Source of the DNA: Paracoccus onchidii
GTDB taxonomy: Bacteria > Pseudomonadota > Alphaproteobacteria > Rhodobacterales > Rhodobacteraceae
Assembly (NCBI RefSeq): GCF_028294535.1
Contig: NZ_JAQBIE010000002.1
Coordinates: 62,001-126,000 of the forward strand
DNA: 64,000 nt
Direction: 5' to 3'
Part shown: positions 52,670 through 62,603 of the stretch, piece after piece
Position numbering within the stretch: position 1 is the first letter of the stretch
Layout: each line of letters begins with the position of its first letter
The notes under the pieces: model-generated
Database searches by the model: none
What the model saw: only the letters and a program-made list of their open reading frames with translations
Told to the model about the DNA's origin: nothing
Position numbers and translations under genes: made by a program

Positions 52670-53581
52670 TCAGTCCAACAAGCCTTCGCTGGTCATGAAA
52701 TCCCTGACCACCGTATCGACCGGTTCACCGTTGATCTGCACCCGGGCATTCAGATCCTGCAACGTTTCAAGGTCAAGCTTGGCAAAGACGGGCGCCAGCA
52801 GCTCGGCGATTTCAGGATGTGCCTGAAGCACTTCGCCGCGCACCAGTGGCGCGGGTTGATAAAGAGGCTGCACATTCTTGTCATCCTGCATCACGACCAG
52901 CCCGGAAGGCCCGATACCGCCATCGGTGCCATAAACCATCGCGGCATTCACACCACTTGTGCCCCGCGCCGCTGCCGCAATGGTCGCGGCAGTATCCCCG
53001 CCGGACAGAATGACCAATTGATCCGAAGACATCTCGAAGCCATAGGTGTCTTGAAACGAAGGCAGGGCAGCCGCCGAATTCACAAACTCGGCTGATGCGG
53101 CAAGCTTGATGTCACCGCCTTCCTCGATATAGGCGCCAAGATCGCTCATGGTGGACAGGTTGTTGTCGCTGGCAACACTCCCTTGCACTGCGATGGCCCA
53201 TGTGTTGTTCGCAACCGCCGGCGGAAGCCAGACGATGTCATTCGCCTCAAGATCCAACTCGGCCGCGCGCGGATAGCTGGCATCCGGGTCTTTCCAGACC
53301 GGGCTGTCGGCTTCGTTGAAGAAGAAAGCCGCGTTGCCGGTATATTCGGGATAGATGTCGATTTCGCCGGCGGTGATCGCTTCGCGCAGGATTGGCGTGC
53401 CGCCCAGCTGCAAGCGATTTTCGGTTTCGATGCCGCCGGCGTTCAGCGCCTCGACGATCATGGTCCCCAAAATGCCGCCTTCGGTATCGATCTTGGATGA
53501 AACGACGACCTGCGCAGATGCCATGCCGGTTCCAAGCGCCAAGCCGGCCGCACATAGCGACAAGAGTTTCCGAAAGTTCAT
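52670..53581 (-). CDS. osmF: OsmF/YehZ-type osmoprotectant-binding protein
   Basis: The protein of about 303 aa has a Sec signal ending GMASAQ near residue 24. Its OpuAC-type fold includes VSSKIDTEGGILG, GEIDIYPEYTGNAAFF and ARGTSGVNAAMVYGTDGGIG. The ATG after AGGAAC is chosen over a GTG six bases upstream. It binds a quaternary amine in the periplasm and leads the four-gene importer. No osmotic promoter element was identified. Confidence 0.87.
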   Translation of the reverse strand: MNFRKLLSLCAAGLALGTGMASAQVVVSSKIDTEGGILGTMIVEALNAGGIETENRLQLGGTPILREAITAGEIDIYPEYTGNAAFFFNEADSPVWKDPDASYPRAAELDLEANDIVWLPPAVANNTWAIAVQGSVASDNNLSTMSDLGAYIEEGGDIKLAASAEFVNSAAALPSFQDTYGFEMSSDQLVILSGGDTAATIAAAARGTSGVNAAMVYGTDGGIGPSGLVVMQDDKNVQPLYQPAPLVRGEVLQAHPEIAELLAPVFAKLDLETLQDLNARVQINGEPVDTVVRDFMTSEGLLD

Positions 53582-53692
53582 AGCCACGTTCCTGTTTCGC
53601 TATTCCGGGTCAGACCGCCACATACAACACGGGCGCCCCCCATTATGTTCCGCGAAAAATCCGAGTTACAGCAGAAATGCCGGGGCGGCCCC

Positions 53693-54526
53693 TCAAATCG
53701 CATGCGGGCGGCGATGCAGAATGATCTTGCGCAAGAATGCCGCGACGAAAATCGCCGTCAGGATCAGGATGATTGTCGGGGCCGGCGCGCTATCGAGGAA
53801 AAAGCTCAGATAGACCCCTGCCAGCATCGAAAACAGGCAAACCAGGACCGACAGGACCAGCATTGCGCCAAAGCTTCGCACCAACAGAAATGCGATGGCC
53901 CCCGGGGCGATCAGCAACCCCACCGCAAGGATCAGCCCGGTCGCAGACAAGGTCGCCACGATGGTCAGAGACAAAAGTGTCAGCAACCCGTAATGCAACA
54001 GATTGACGCGCAGCCCTGAAGCCCGTGCCTGGGCCGGGTCAAATGCGTGCAGCATCAGATCCTTCCATTTTAGCAGCAAAGCCCCGGCGACGACGGCGCC
54101 GATCAACCCGGCAGTCCACAGATCGGACGCACCCACGCCCAACATATTTCCAAACAGGATGTGATCCAGATGCATATCGGAGGTGATCGAAGTATACAGA
54201 ACGATGCCCAAACCGAACATGCCAGAGAACACGACCCCCATCACCGTGTCCTGTTTTACGCGGCTGTTGTCGGACAGATAGCCGGTTGCCAAAGCCGTCA
54301 GCATGCCGGCACCGAATGCGCCGACAATCAATGGAAATCCAAGAATATAGGCCAGAACAATGCCGGGCAGAACGGCATGGCTGATGGCATCCCCCATCAG
54401 TGCCCAGCCCTTGAGAACCAGGAAACACGACAACAGGGCAGTGGGCACCGCGACCAGCAGGGAAATCAGCAGGGCCTTTTGCATGAAGGCGAATTGCAAG
54501 GGCAGAACCAGTTGCTCCCACATCAC
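53693..54526 (-). CDS. sitD: manganese/iron ABC permease SitD
   Basis: The 277-aa membrane protein has the ABC-3 motif KGWALMGDAISHAVLPGIVLAYILG near residue 38 (core GDAISHAVLPG) and about eight helices. It overlaps sitC by four bases and is the last gene of sitABCD. With SitC it forms the inner-membrane channel for Mn(II), and possibly Fe(II). Confidence 0.88.
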   Translation of the reverse strand: MMWEQLVLPLQFAFMQKALLISLLVAVPTALLSCFLVLKGWALMGDAISHAVLPGIVLAYILGFPLIVGAFGAGMLTALATGYLSDNSRVKQDTVMGVVFSGMFGLGIVLYTSITSDMHLDHILFGNMLGVGASDLWTAGLIGAVVAGALLLKWKDLMLHAFDPAQARASGLRVNLLHYGLLTLLSLTIVATLSATGLILAVGLLIAPGAIAFLLVRSFGAMLVLSVLVCLFSMLAGVYLSFFLDSAPAPTIILILTAIFVAAFLRKIILHRRPHAI

Positions 54527-55386
54527 GCACCCCCGTCAAGACGCAACGCCGCAGCAGCTTTTGCCCGCGCGGCCAACAGTCCGTGTTTCGGGGCAAACAC
54601 AAAGACGGTCAGGAATATCAGCGTTTGCAGGCATACGATGATACCGCCAGTCGCCCCGTTCAGGAAATAGCTCAGATACGCACCCAGAAAGCTGGTCGTG
54701 GCCCCGATCATCACCGACAGCGCGATCAGGCGCGCAAACCGGTCGCAAAGCAGATAGGCCGTTGCGCCAGGCGTTACCACCATCGCAATCACGAGAAAGG
54801 CCCCGACCGTTTGCATCGCGGCCACGACACACGCAGACAGCAGGACAAAGAACACCGCCTTCAAAACGCCCGGACGCAGCCCGATCGAGCGCGCGTGACT
54901 TTCGTCAAAGAACACTACCATCAGGTCTTTCCATTTCAGCAGCAGGACCGCCAGCGACACGAACCCGATAATGGCCAGCTGCAGCGTATCTTCCGGAGTG
55001 ATGGCCAGAATATTGCCCATGGTGATCGTCTGAACCGAAATCGCCATGGGGTTGATCGACACCATGAACAGGCCAAGTCCGAAGAAAGACGTGAAGATCA
55101 GGCCGATGACGACATCCACCTTCAACCCGGATCGATCCGACAGGAACAGCATCGCCGCCGCGGCCAATCCACCCGACAGAAACGCCCCCAGCGCGAATGG
55201 CAGGCCCAACATATATGCCCCCGCCACCCCCGGCACGACCGAATGTGACAGCGCGTCACCGATCAGCGACCAGCCTTTCAGCATCAGATAGGCCGACAGA
55301 AACGCGCAAACCGCACCCACCAGTGCGGATACCCACATCGCGTTCGTCATGTAGCCATATGAGAACGGTTCCAGCAGGATATTCAT
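54523..55386 (-). CDS. sitC: manganese/iron ABC permease SitC
   Basis: The 287-aa membrane protein has the matching ABC-3 motif [19 protein letters not shown] and eight or so helices, and overlaps both neighbours (ATGA). It pairs with SitD. Its C-terminal tail is charged and variable, as usual for the family. Confidence 0.88.
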   Translation of the reverse strand: MNILLEPFSYGYMTNAMWVSALVGAVCAFLSAYLMLKGWSLIGDALSHSVVPGVAGAYMLGLPFALGAFLSGGLAAAAMLFLSDRSGLKVDVVIGLIFTSFFGLGLFMVSINPMAISVQTITMGNILAITPEDTLQLAIIGFVSLAVLLLKWKDLMVVFFDESHARSIGLRPGVLKAVFFVLLSACVVAAMQTVGAFLVIAMVVTPGATAYLLCDRFARLIALSVMIGATTSFLGAYLSYFLNGATGGIIVCLQTLIFLTVFVFAPKHGLLAARAKAAAALRLDGGA

Positions 55387-56273
55387 GCCTCGCCATCCTC
55401 GCGCGTATGGGTTTTGTTTCCATACTGGACCAGAGGCCGTTCATCATCTGACAGGATCGTGACATGACGGGGGTCTTCATCGTCATGCAGGGTTTCGCCA
55501 CCAAGCGTGAAATGGCGCAAGACACCCCCGAATGCAGATTCGAGATTGGGGCGGGTAAAGACCGTTTCCGTCGGGCCATATGCCAACACGGTCCCCTTCA
55601 CCAGAACCACACGATCGCAAAACTCTGGCACCGAGCCCAGGTTATGCGTCGAAACCAGCATCACCCGGCCTTCGGCGCGCAGCTCGCCCAAGAGGGCGAT
55701 GATCTGCTCTTCCGTTTTGACATCGACACCCGTGAACGGCTCGTCCAGCAGGATCACCTGACCTTCCTGCGCAAGCGCGCGCGCAAGAAAGACCCGTTTT
55801 TTCTGTCCCCCCGACAGCTCGCCGATCTGACGATGACGAAAGTCCTGCATGTTCACCCGACTCAGGGCCTCGTCAACCGCCTGATGATCCCTGGCGGCAG
55901 GACGGCGCAGAAACCCCATATGGCCATAACGGCCCATCATGACGACATCTTCGACCAGAACGGGAAAGGACCAATCCACCTCTTCGGCCTGAGGCACATA
56001 TGCGACAAGATTTTGCCGCAACGCCTGCGAGATGCTTTGGCCAAGCAGGCTGATTTCACCGCCGGCCACCCTGACAAACCCCATCATCGCCTTGAAAAGC
56101 GTAGATTTCCCGGCGCCGTTCACCCCGACCAGCGCTGTGACGGTGCCTCGTGGGATCGAGAAACTGGCATGACGCAACGCGGTGTGACCATTCCGATAGG
56201 TCACGGTCACATCCTTTGCACAGATCCCATCATGCGCCGCATCCATGGGCCGTTTCGAATTTCCGTCCATCAT
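55383..56273 (-). CDS. sitB: manganese/iron ABC ATP-binding protein SitB
   Basis: The 296-aa ATPase has Walker [10 protein letters not shown], signature [15 protein letters not shown], Walker [13 protein letters not shown] and switch His in STHNLG. It is the energising subunit of SitABCD. Its end overlaps sitC. About 50 bases separate it from sitA. Confidence 0.9.
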   Translation of the reverse strand: MMDGNSKRPMDAAHDGICAKDVTVTYRNGHTALRHASFSIPRGTVTALVGVNGAGKSTLFKAMMGFVRVAGGEISLLGQSISQALRQNLVAYVPQAEEVDWSFPVLVEDVVMMGRYGHMGFLRRPAARDHQAVDEALSRVNMQDFRHRQIGELSGGQKKRVFLARALAQEGQVILLDEPFTGVDVKTEEQIIALLGELRAEGRVMLVSTHNLGSVPEFCDRVVLVKGTVLAYGPTETVFTRPNLESAFGGVLRHFTLGGETLHDDEDPRHVTILSDDERPLVQYGNKTHTREDGEA

Positions 56274-56323
56274 CTCGTGTCCTTGCCCCGGTCAGCCTTT
56301 GCCTATGCCGATCAGTTCGAGGC

Positions 56324-57223
56324 CTATTGTTTCAGCCCCTGAGAAAGCCCATCCGCTATCGTTGTCGACGTGACTTTCAACAGATCCAGATAAGTCGGCA
56401 CGGGTCCATTCGGTTCAGACAGGCTGTCCACATAAAGATCACCGCCAAACGCAGCGCCGGTTTCACGGGCGATTTGCTGCGCGGGGGCACTGTTCACAGT
56501 GCTTTCGCAGAACACAACAGGAATGTCATGCATGCGCACGCCATCGATCACCGCGCGCACCTGTTGTGGCGTGCCCATCTGATCGGCGTTCATTGGCCAC
56601 AGATACAATTCTTGCATGTCGAAATCCCGGGCGAGATAGCTGAATGCCCCTTCACAGGTCACCAGCCAGCGCTGATTTTGCGGGACTTTGGCAATCTGTT
56701 CGCGCAAAGGCTGCAAAGTGGCGCGCAGTTCGTCTTTGTAGCTTTCGGCATTCCGCTGATAGATTTGCGCGTTTTCGGGATCCTGCGCGGACAGAGCCTT
56801 AACAATATTGTCGATATAGACCTGCGCATTTTCCAATCCCATCCATGCATGGGGATTGGGCTTACCCTCATAGGCACCGGTTGCAATCGAGATCGGCTTG
56901 ATTCCCTCGGTCAGCGTCACCGACGGGACGTCGCGCATATTGCCCAGGAACTGTTCGAACCACAGTTCAAGATTGAGCCCGTTCCACAGGATCAGATCCG
57001 CGCCTTGGGCGCGAACAATGTCGCGCGGAGTGGGCTCGTATCCATGGATCTCGGCACCGGGCTTGGTGATCGACACGACATCTGCCGCATCCCCTGCCAC
57101 GTTCTGCGCCATATCCGCCAATACCGTGAAAGTGGTCACGACCTTCATCTTGTCTTCGGACCAGGCGGCCGTGCCGCTCGTGGCCAGTATCAGCGCAATC
57201 GCCGCCGTATTCACCGAACGCAT
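56324..57223 (-). CDS. sitA: manganese-binding protein SitA
   Basis: The 299-aa protein has a signal ending TAAWSED near residue 22 and the cluster-A-I metal-binding fold, with ligands His60 (AEIHGYEP), His125 (NPHAWMG), Glu191 (CEGAFSY) and Asp266 (YVDSLS). The H-H-E-D set is that of Mn/Fe binders. The start is the ATG after GGGAAGGA; the longer reading lacks a good signal. It is divergent from mur, with two palindromic sites between. Confidence 0.9.
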   Translation of the reverse strand: MRSVNTAAIALILATSGTAAWSEDKMKVVTTFTVLADMAQNVAGDAADVVSITKPGAEIHGYEPTPRDIVRAQGADLILWNGLNLELWFEQFLGNMRDVPSVTLTEGIKPISIATGAYEGKPNPHAWMGLENAQVYIDNIVKALSAQDPENAQIYQRNAESYKDELRATLQPLREQIAKVPQNQRWLVTCEGAFSYLARDFDMQELYLWPMNADQMGTPQQVRAVIDGVRMHDIPVVFCESTVNSAPAQQIARETGAAFGGDLYVDSLSEPNGPVPTYLDLLKVTSTTIADGLSQGLKQ

Positions 57224-57264
57224 CCAGTATTCCTTCCCAGCAAGACAACTCTGGCGCATGTAAA

Positions 57265-57311
57265 TGCAACTCATTCGCAATAGTCAAGCTAAATGATACG
57301 CATTCGCATTT
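57265..57311. promoter_or_regulatory. candidate Mur/Fur-family binding sites between sitA and mur
   Basis: TGCAACTCATTCGCA (57265-57279) and an AAATG...CATTT imperfect palindrome at 57291-57311 lie in the 145-base sitA-mur gap, about 42 and 68 bases before the sitA ATG. Their A/T-rich TGCAA-type arms resemble alphaproteobacterial Mur-responsive sequences. Binding is inference. Confidence 0.6.
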
Positions 57312-57368
57312 TGTTGTCGCGCCCGTTCATTCGCGCTATCTGAAAGAAAGACGACACAAGGATACCCA

Positions 57369-57788
57369 ATGAGCGCTGAGATCAACGACCTGACACAGGC
57401 GCTGCGCGATGCGGGGCTGCGCGCCACCCAGCAGCGCATGACCCTCTTGTCGGTGCTGATGAATTCCGCCGATCATCCGAACGCGGACGAATTGTTTGTC
57501 CGCACCCGCGCCATCGACGACTCGGTGTCGCTGGCAACGGTTTATCGCACGCTTTCAGCTTTGGAAGAGGCTGGGTTGATCCGCCGCCTCAGCTTTGAAA
57601 ACGAATCCGCCCGTTATGAAATCACGCCGACCGCCGATCACGACCACCTGGTCGATATCGATACAGGTGAAGTGATCGAACTGGCCAACGAGGAAATCAA
57701 CCACCTGCGCGAAGAACTGGCGCGCCGCATGGGTTACGAAATTGTCAGCCATCACACGATGATCCGCGCACGCAAATCCCAAAAATGA
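57369..57788 (+). CDS. mur: Fur-family manganese uptake regulator Mur
   Basis: The 139-aa protein has the Fur fold: ATQQRMTLLSVL and VSLATVYRTLSALEEAGLIRR form the winged helix, and DHDHLVDIDTGEVIEL (His91, His93) the metal site. It contains no cysteine at all, so the structural zinc CxxC pairs of classical Fur are absent, as in alphaproteobacterial Mur. Divergent placement next to sitABCD supports Mn-dependent repression of manganese uptake. An AAGGA site precedes the ATG. Confidence 0.85.
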   Translation: MSAEINDLTQALRDAGLRATQQRMTLLSVLMNSADHPNADELFVRTRAIDDSVSLATVYRTLSALEEAGLIRRLSFENESARYEITPTADHDHLVDIDTGEVIELANEEINHLREELARRMGYEIVSHHTMIRARKSQK

Positions 57789-57919
57789 CGTTCACTTGCC
57801 GTTCGGCCTCTTTTACATTTGTATAGCCGTTCCATCTAATGTATCTCCGATTGCAACCGCAAATCGAGGAACATTGGAGGCCGCTTGCGGATATGCGGCA
57901 CATCTGAACGGAGGACAGG

Positions 57920-58648
57920 ATGAGCAACGAACTGCAGGGCAAGGTCGCCGCCGTCACGGGGGCCGCATCCGGGATTGGTCTGGAATGCGCCAAGACATTT
58001 CTGAATGCCGGCGCCAAGGTCGCACTGGTGGATCACGCAGCCGACCGGTTGCATCAGATCTGCGAAGAACTGGGACCGAGCGCCTTTCCGGTCGTCACCG
58101 ACCTGACGGACCCGGCCAGCGTCGACACGATGGTTCCCCAGATCCTGCAACAGGCTGGTGGACTGGATATTTTTCATGCAAATGCAGGCGCCTATGTCGG
58201 CGGGAACGTGCTTGAAGGCGACCCTGACGAATGGGACCGCATGCTGAACCTGAATATCAACTCGGCGTTTCGATCCGTGCGGGCGGTCCTGCCGCATATG
58301 GTGGCTCGAAAAAGCGGCGACATCATCATGACCAGTTCGGTCGCGGGTGTCATTCCGGTATTGTGGGAACCGATTTACACAGCATCGAAGCACGCCGTCC
58401 AGGCATTTACCCATACCGTTCGTCGGCAGATGGCCGAACATGGCATTCGCGTCGGGGCAATCCTGCCCGGCCCGGTCGTCACCGCATTGCTGGATGACTG
58501 GCCCAAGGCCAAGATGGAAGAAGCCCTGGCGAATGGCAGCCTGATGCAACCGTCAGAGGTTGCGGAATGCGTGCTGTTCATGTTGACACGTCCACGCAAT
58601 GTAACGATCCGCGATCTGGTGCTGTTGCCCAACAGCGTCGATCTGTAA
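57920..58648 (+). CDS. rbtD: ribitol 2-dehydrogenase (SDR family)
   Basis: The 242-aa protein is a classical SDR with cofactor motif GAASGIG (14-20), NAG (88-90) and catalytic Ser140, Tyr153, Lys157. Stretches such as [26 protein letters not shown] and the C-terminal [10 protein letters not shown] match ribitol dehydrogenase. It oxidises ribitol to D-ribulose with NAD. It follows GGAGGACAGG and precedes a pentulose kinase by 30 bases, forming the two known steps of ribitol catabolism. The 131-base gap to mur holds no other gene. Confidence 0.88.
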   Translation: MSNELQGKVAAVTGAASGIGLECAKTFLNAGAKVALVDHAADRLHQICEELGPSAFPVVTDLTDPASVDTMVPQILQQAGGLDIFHANAGAYVGGNVLEGDPDEWDRMLNLNINSAFRSVRAVLPHMVARKSGDIIMTSSVAGVIPVLWEPIYTASKHAVQAFTHTVRRQMAEHGIRVGAILPGPVVTALLDDWPKAKMEEALANGSLMQPSEVAECVLFMLTRPRNVTIRDLVLLPNSVDL

Positions 58649-58678
58649 CCTCGGGCAGGTCAGAGGAAAGGCATCAAC

Positions 58679-60316
58679 ATGACGCAACAGGGACAGGCCG
58701 CGCATTTCCTGGGGGTAGATGTCGGGACAGGCAGCGCCCGGGCCGGCGTTTTTCGCCCCGACGGAGAACTGATCGCACATGCCAAGCGTGACATCGCATT
58801 GTATCGCGAGGATGGAAACATCGCCGAGCAATCCAGCGAGAATATCTGGCAAGCGGTTTGTGAAAGCGTTCGCGAGGCCGTCGCGCAAAGCGGCGTCGCG
58901 CCTGCAGATATCGGCGGCATCGGTTTTGACGCGACCTGTTCCCTCGTGGTTCTGGATCGCGACATGCAGCCCCTGTCGATAAGCAAGACGGGCGACAACA
59001 ACCGCAATATCATTGTCTGGATGGATCACCGAGCAACCGAACAGGCCCAGCAGATCAATGCCGGCGGCCACACGGTGCTGAACTATGTCGGCGGCACGAT
59101 CTCACCCGAGATGCAGACGCCGAAATTGCTTTGGTTAAAGACCCACATGCCCGACACCTATCATGCCGCCGGTGCGTTTTTCGACCTGCCCGATTACCTG
59201 ACATGGCGCGCCACTGGCGATCTGGCGCGATCACGGTGCAGCGTGACTTGCAAATGGACCTATCTCGGGCATGAAGATCGTTGGGATGCGGATTTCTTCA
59301 AGAATGTCGGCCTGGACGAACTTGCCCGGGAAGGGTTCTCTCGCATCGGCAATCGCATCCTTGATGTCGGAACAGCGCTGGGTCAGGGCCTTTCCGCCGA
59401 GGCCGCACGTGATCTGGGCCTGCAATCGCAGACCCCGGTAGCCGTCAGCATCATCGATGCCCATGCGGCAGGGATCGGCACCGTCGGCGCGCAGGGCGAT
59501 TACGGCGATGCAACCGCACGGATCGGCTATGTCTTCGGCACCTCGGCCTGCACGATGTCATCGTCGCGCGAAGGTCAGTTCGTGCCGGGCGTCTGGGGAC
59601 CCTATTATGCCGCGATGATCCCCGGCCTGTGGCTGAACGAGGGCGGGCAATCCGCAGCAGGCGAGGCCATTGCGCATCTTGTCAGATGCCACCCCGCTTA
59701 TCCCGATGCCTGCGAACGCGCCAAGGCTGCGGGCCTGCATGTTTTGTCATTCCTGTTGAATGAAATCGACGCGCTTGACCTGCCTGCCGACCAGATCATT
59801 TCACTGGCACGGCAGATGGTCGTCGTGCCCGAATTCCTTGGAAACCGCGCCCCCTTTGCCGATCCCGATGCGCGCGCCGTGATCGCGGGGCTGGATCTGG
59901 ATGACAGCATGAACGGGCTGATCGCGCTCTATATTGCCGGGATCTCGGGTCTGGGATACGGCCTGCGGCAAATCCTGGAGGTTCAACGCGAAAACGGAGT
60001 AGCGCCCGAACTGGTCGTGATTAGCGGCGGGGCCGGCTCTCATCCGGTTATCAAACAACTGCTGGCCGATTCATGCGGGCTGCCACTTGCCGATACATCT
60101 TGTGACGAACCGGTCCTGCTCGGCTCGGCAATGCTCGGGGCCGTGGCTGCAGGCGCATATGAAAATGTGCCCGATGCGATGCAGGCGATGTCACGGTTGG
60201 GCAAGGTCTACACCCCGGCAAGCGGTCCTTCTGCCGCGCGGCACACCCAGCGTTACAAGGCGTTCGAAGCGCTGCAAACCGCCGCCCGGCTCACACGAAG
60301 CGAGGATCAGCCATGA
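58679..60316 (+). CDS. rbtK: FGGY-family pentulose kinase, probably D-ribulokinase
   Basis: The 545-aa kinase has FGGY motifs: GVDVGTGSARAGVF at the N-terminus for ATP binding, GFDATCSLVVLD, WMDHRATEQ, and the C-terminal GYVFGTSACTMSSS and GGAGSHPVIKQLLAD. Its length and DVGTGSARAG start fit ribulokinase more than xylulokinase. After ribitol dehydrogenase it would phosphorylate D-ribulose to D-ribulose 5-phosphate. It overlaps the HAD gene by four bases. Confidence 0.82.
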   Translation: MTQQGQAAHFLGVDVGTGSARAGVFRPDGELIAHAKRDIALYREDGNIAEQSSENIWQAVCESVREAVAQSGVAPADIGGIGFDATCSLVVLDRDMQPLSISKTGDNNRNIIVWMDHRATEQAQQINAGGHTVLNYVGGTISPEMQTPKLLWLKTHMPDTYHAAGAFFDLPDYLTWRATGDLARSRCSVTCKWTYLGHEDRWDADFFKNVGLDELAREGFSRIGNRILDVGTALGQGLSAEAARDLGLQSQTPVAVSIIDAHAAGIGTVGAQGDYGDATARIGYVFGTSACTMSSSREGQFVPGVWGPYYAAMIPGLWLNEGGQSAAGEAIAHLVRCHPAYPDACERAKAAGLHVLSFLLNEIDALDLPADQIISLARQMVVVPEFLGNRAPFADPDARAVIAGLDLDDSMNGLIALYIAGISGLGYGLRQILEVQRENGVAPELVVISGGAGSHPVIKQLLADSCGLPLADTSCDEPVLLGSAMLGAVAAGAYENVPDAMQAMSRLGKVYTPASGPSAARHTQRYKAFEALQTAARLTRSEDQP

Positions 60317-60990
60317 CCGCCCCCCTGATAATCTTCGACTGTGACGGCGTGCTGGTCGACAGTGAACCGATCTCGATCGGGCTTATGGTCGAATATTGCG
60401 CAGCGGCGCGGTTCGCGATCTCGGTCGAAGACGCCTATCGCAGCTTTCTGGGCAAACCGGTTCGCGACGCCGCAATGCATATCAAGCGCGATTTCGGCGT
60501 CACCATTCCACCAATAGATCTGGAGGATTTTCAGCGCGACATCCTGTCCCGCTTTGAGCGCGACCTGCACCCCGTGCATAACGTGACCAAGGCGCTGAAG
60601 CGGCTCGACGCACCAAAGGCCGTGGCATCGTCAAGCAACCCCGATCGCATCCACCGCTCGTTGCGCCTGACAGGCCTTGATGCCTTCTTCGGAGAAAATA
60701 TCTTCAGCACCGATCAGGTGGCTCGTGGCAAACCACATCCGGACGTGTTCCTTTACGCCGCCGAAAAAATGGGTTTCCAGCCACATCACGCCATCGTGGT
60801 GGAAGACAGTCCTGCCGGCCTGATTGCCGCCAAGGCGGCCGGCATGCGCACGATCGGTTTCGCCGGCGCCAGCCATGCAAAGCCCGCAGACCTTGCTGCG
60901 GTTCTGGCCGGGCATGACCCTGATAGCCTGATCGACGACATGAACGATCTGCAACAGGCCATTGCCAGCCTTGCGACAAATGCCGCCTGA
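60313..60990 (+). CDS. HAD-superfamily sugar phosphatase-like hydrolase
   Basis: The 225-aa protein has HAD motif I FDCDGVLVDSEP, motif II ASSSNP, motif III Lys in ARGKPHPDVFL and motif IV VVEDSPAGLIAAKAAGM. A helical cap is inserted after motif I. It resembles beta-phosphoglucomutase-like and sugar-phosphate phosphatases. Coupled to the ribitol operon, it may trim unwanted phosphosugars or act as a pathway phosphatase. The substrate is unknown. Confidence 0.85.
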   Translation: MTAPLIIFDCDGVLVDSEPISIGLMVEYCAAARFAISVEDAYRSFLGKPVRDAAMHIKRDFGVTIPPIDLEDFQRDILSRFERDLHPVHNVTKALKRLDAPKAVASSSNPDRIHRSLRLTGLDAFFGENIFSTDQVARGKPHPDVFLYAAEKMGFQPHHAIVVEDSPAGLIAAKAAGMRTIGFAGASHAKPADLAAVLAGHDPDSLIDDMNDLQQAIASLATNAA

Positions 60991-61088
60991 CAGTTTGTTG
61001 AATTGCCCGCCACGCTGATGCCAGAATAGCGTCGATTGCTGACCGCCTCGGCACATTGCCGGACGCGCCACAGCGAAAGGAGCACGGG

Positions 61089-62291
61089 ATGAAGTCGCTG
61101 AAACTGGAATTCCCCGGTCATGATGGCGGTCAACTGGCCACGCGCCTTGACCTGCCCGAAGGGACCATATCGGGCTATGCATTGCTGGCGCATTGCTTCA
61201 CCTGCTCCAAGGACCTGATGGCTGTGCGTCGCATTGCTGCGGGGCTGGCCCGACATGGCATTGCATTGATGCGCTTTGATTTTACCGGGCTGGGCGCATC
61301 AGAGGGCGAGTTCAGCTCGACCAATTTCTCATCCAATATCGAAGATCTGAAGCGGGCGGCTAAATACCTGGCAGATCACTTCGCGCCCCCTTGCCTGCTG
61401 ATCGGACATTCCCTCGGGGGCGCGGCGGTGCTGGCCGCAGCCGCTGACATTCCCGGCGTCGAGGCCGTAGCAACCATCGGCGCACCTGCCGATGTCGCGC
61501 ATGTACTGCACAATTTCAGAAGTGACCTCGAACGGATCCGTGCTGATGGTCAAGCCGAAGTCAGCTTGCAGGGACGCAAATTCACCATCGAGCGCCAGTT
61601 CATCGACGATGCCTGCAACGCCCGCATGTCGGATCATATCGGAAAGCTGCACACACCCCTTCTGATCATGCACGCCCCCCGCGATGCCACCGTTGGCATC
61701 GAAAACGCGGCGCAGATATTTGAAGCGGCTAAACACCCCAAAAGCTTCGTTTCACTGGATGGTGCCGATCACCTGCTGACCCGCCCCGAGGATGCCGAAT
61801 TCGTCGCCAATGTCATTGCCGGCTGGGCCTCGCGCTATCTTCGGCCAAGACCGCACATGCAGGCAACGGGTGAGGAAGGTGCAGTCCTGGTGACGGAAAC
61901 GCGTTCCGGCAAATTTCAGCAAAGCATATCCGCAGGGGGCCATCACCTGCTGGCGGATGAACCCAAAAGCTATGGCGGCGATGAAACCGGACCCAGCCCG
62001 TATGATTTCGTCGCGATCGGCCTTGGTGCATGCACCTCCATGACGCTGCGGATGTGGGCCGAACGCAAGGGCCTGACCCTTGGCAAGACCGCGAAGATCG
62101 ACCGTTTCGAACGTCATATCACGGTCGAAGGCCGTGTGACTGCCGATCTGGAGGCCGATATTCTGCGCATCGCCGATCTTTGCCCCGTGCACAAGACGCT
62201 GGAATCCAGCTCGGTGATTGTCACCCATATCCGCGATCGGATGGATCCAGACAATGACCAGGGAACGAACGACACCCCGTCCAAGCCCTGA
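61089..62291 (+). CDS. fusion of alpha/beta hydrolase and OsmC-family peroxide reductase
   Basis: The 400-aa protein has an alpha/beta hydrolase part (GLGASEGEFSST, nucleophile in GHSLGG, late His in GADHLL) to about residue 255. An OsmC/Ohr-type domain follows, with the reactive cysteine pair in GLGACTSMTLRMW and LCPVHKTLE. OsmC enzymes reduce organic hydroperoxides. The joined hydrolase could release fatty acyl or ester hydroperoxides. An AAAGGAG site precedes the ATG. The fusion is known in proteobacteria but its biochemistry is poorly defined. It lies 98 bases after the ribitol operon. Confidence 0.88.
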   Translation: MKSLKLEFPGHDGGQLATRLDLPEGTISGYALLAHCFTCSKDLMAVRRIAAGLARHGIALMRFDFTGLGASEGEFSSTNFSSNIEDLKRAAKYLADHFAPPCLLIGHSLGGAAVLAAAADIPGVEAVATIGAPADVAHVLHNFRSDLERIRADGQAEVSLQGRKFTIERQFIDDACNARMSDHIGKLHTPLLIMHAPRDATVGIENAAQIFEAAKHPKSFVSLDGADHLLTRPEDAEFVANVIAGWASRYLRPRPHMQATGEEGAVLVTETRSGKFQQSISAGGHHLLADEPKSYGGDETGPSPYDFVAIGLGACTSMTLRMWAERKGLTLGKTAKIDRFERHITVEGRVTADLEADILRIADLCPVHKTLESSSVIVTHIRDRMDPDNDQGTNDTPSKP

Positions 62292-62603
62292 GCCGCGCGC
62301 TTGCTGGGTTTCCCCTGCGTCCACCAGGCAGCGCCTGATAGATCTGGTGTTGTGACCGGTTTGCGCAGACTTTCGCGTGACTACGCCCGAACATTGACCG
62401 AAGTCAGCATGCCGACGCGGTTGCGCGTCCGATACCCGCGAAACGCAAATGACCTGCCCGTATTATCGCACCAATTTCCCCGGCGGGATCACGCGGGCGG
62501 TAACCTTGTGACCAAACGAAACATCGCTCTCAAAAGCGTTGGCCGACAGGGCAGCCACCCCATCAAGCATCGGGGTTCGGTCACAATGCGGGCGCATGAT
62601 CGA
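62292..62603. other. 312-base gap between convergent genes, no gene seen
   Basis: No reading frame here looks coding and I see no RNA gene. A 12-bp palindrome ATGATCGATCAT at 62596-62607 overlaps the stop of the alcohol dehydrogenase gene. No strong terminator hairpin is evident. Confidence 0.6.
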
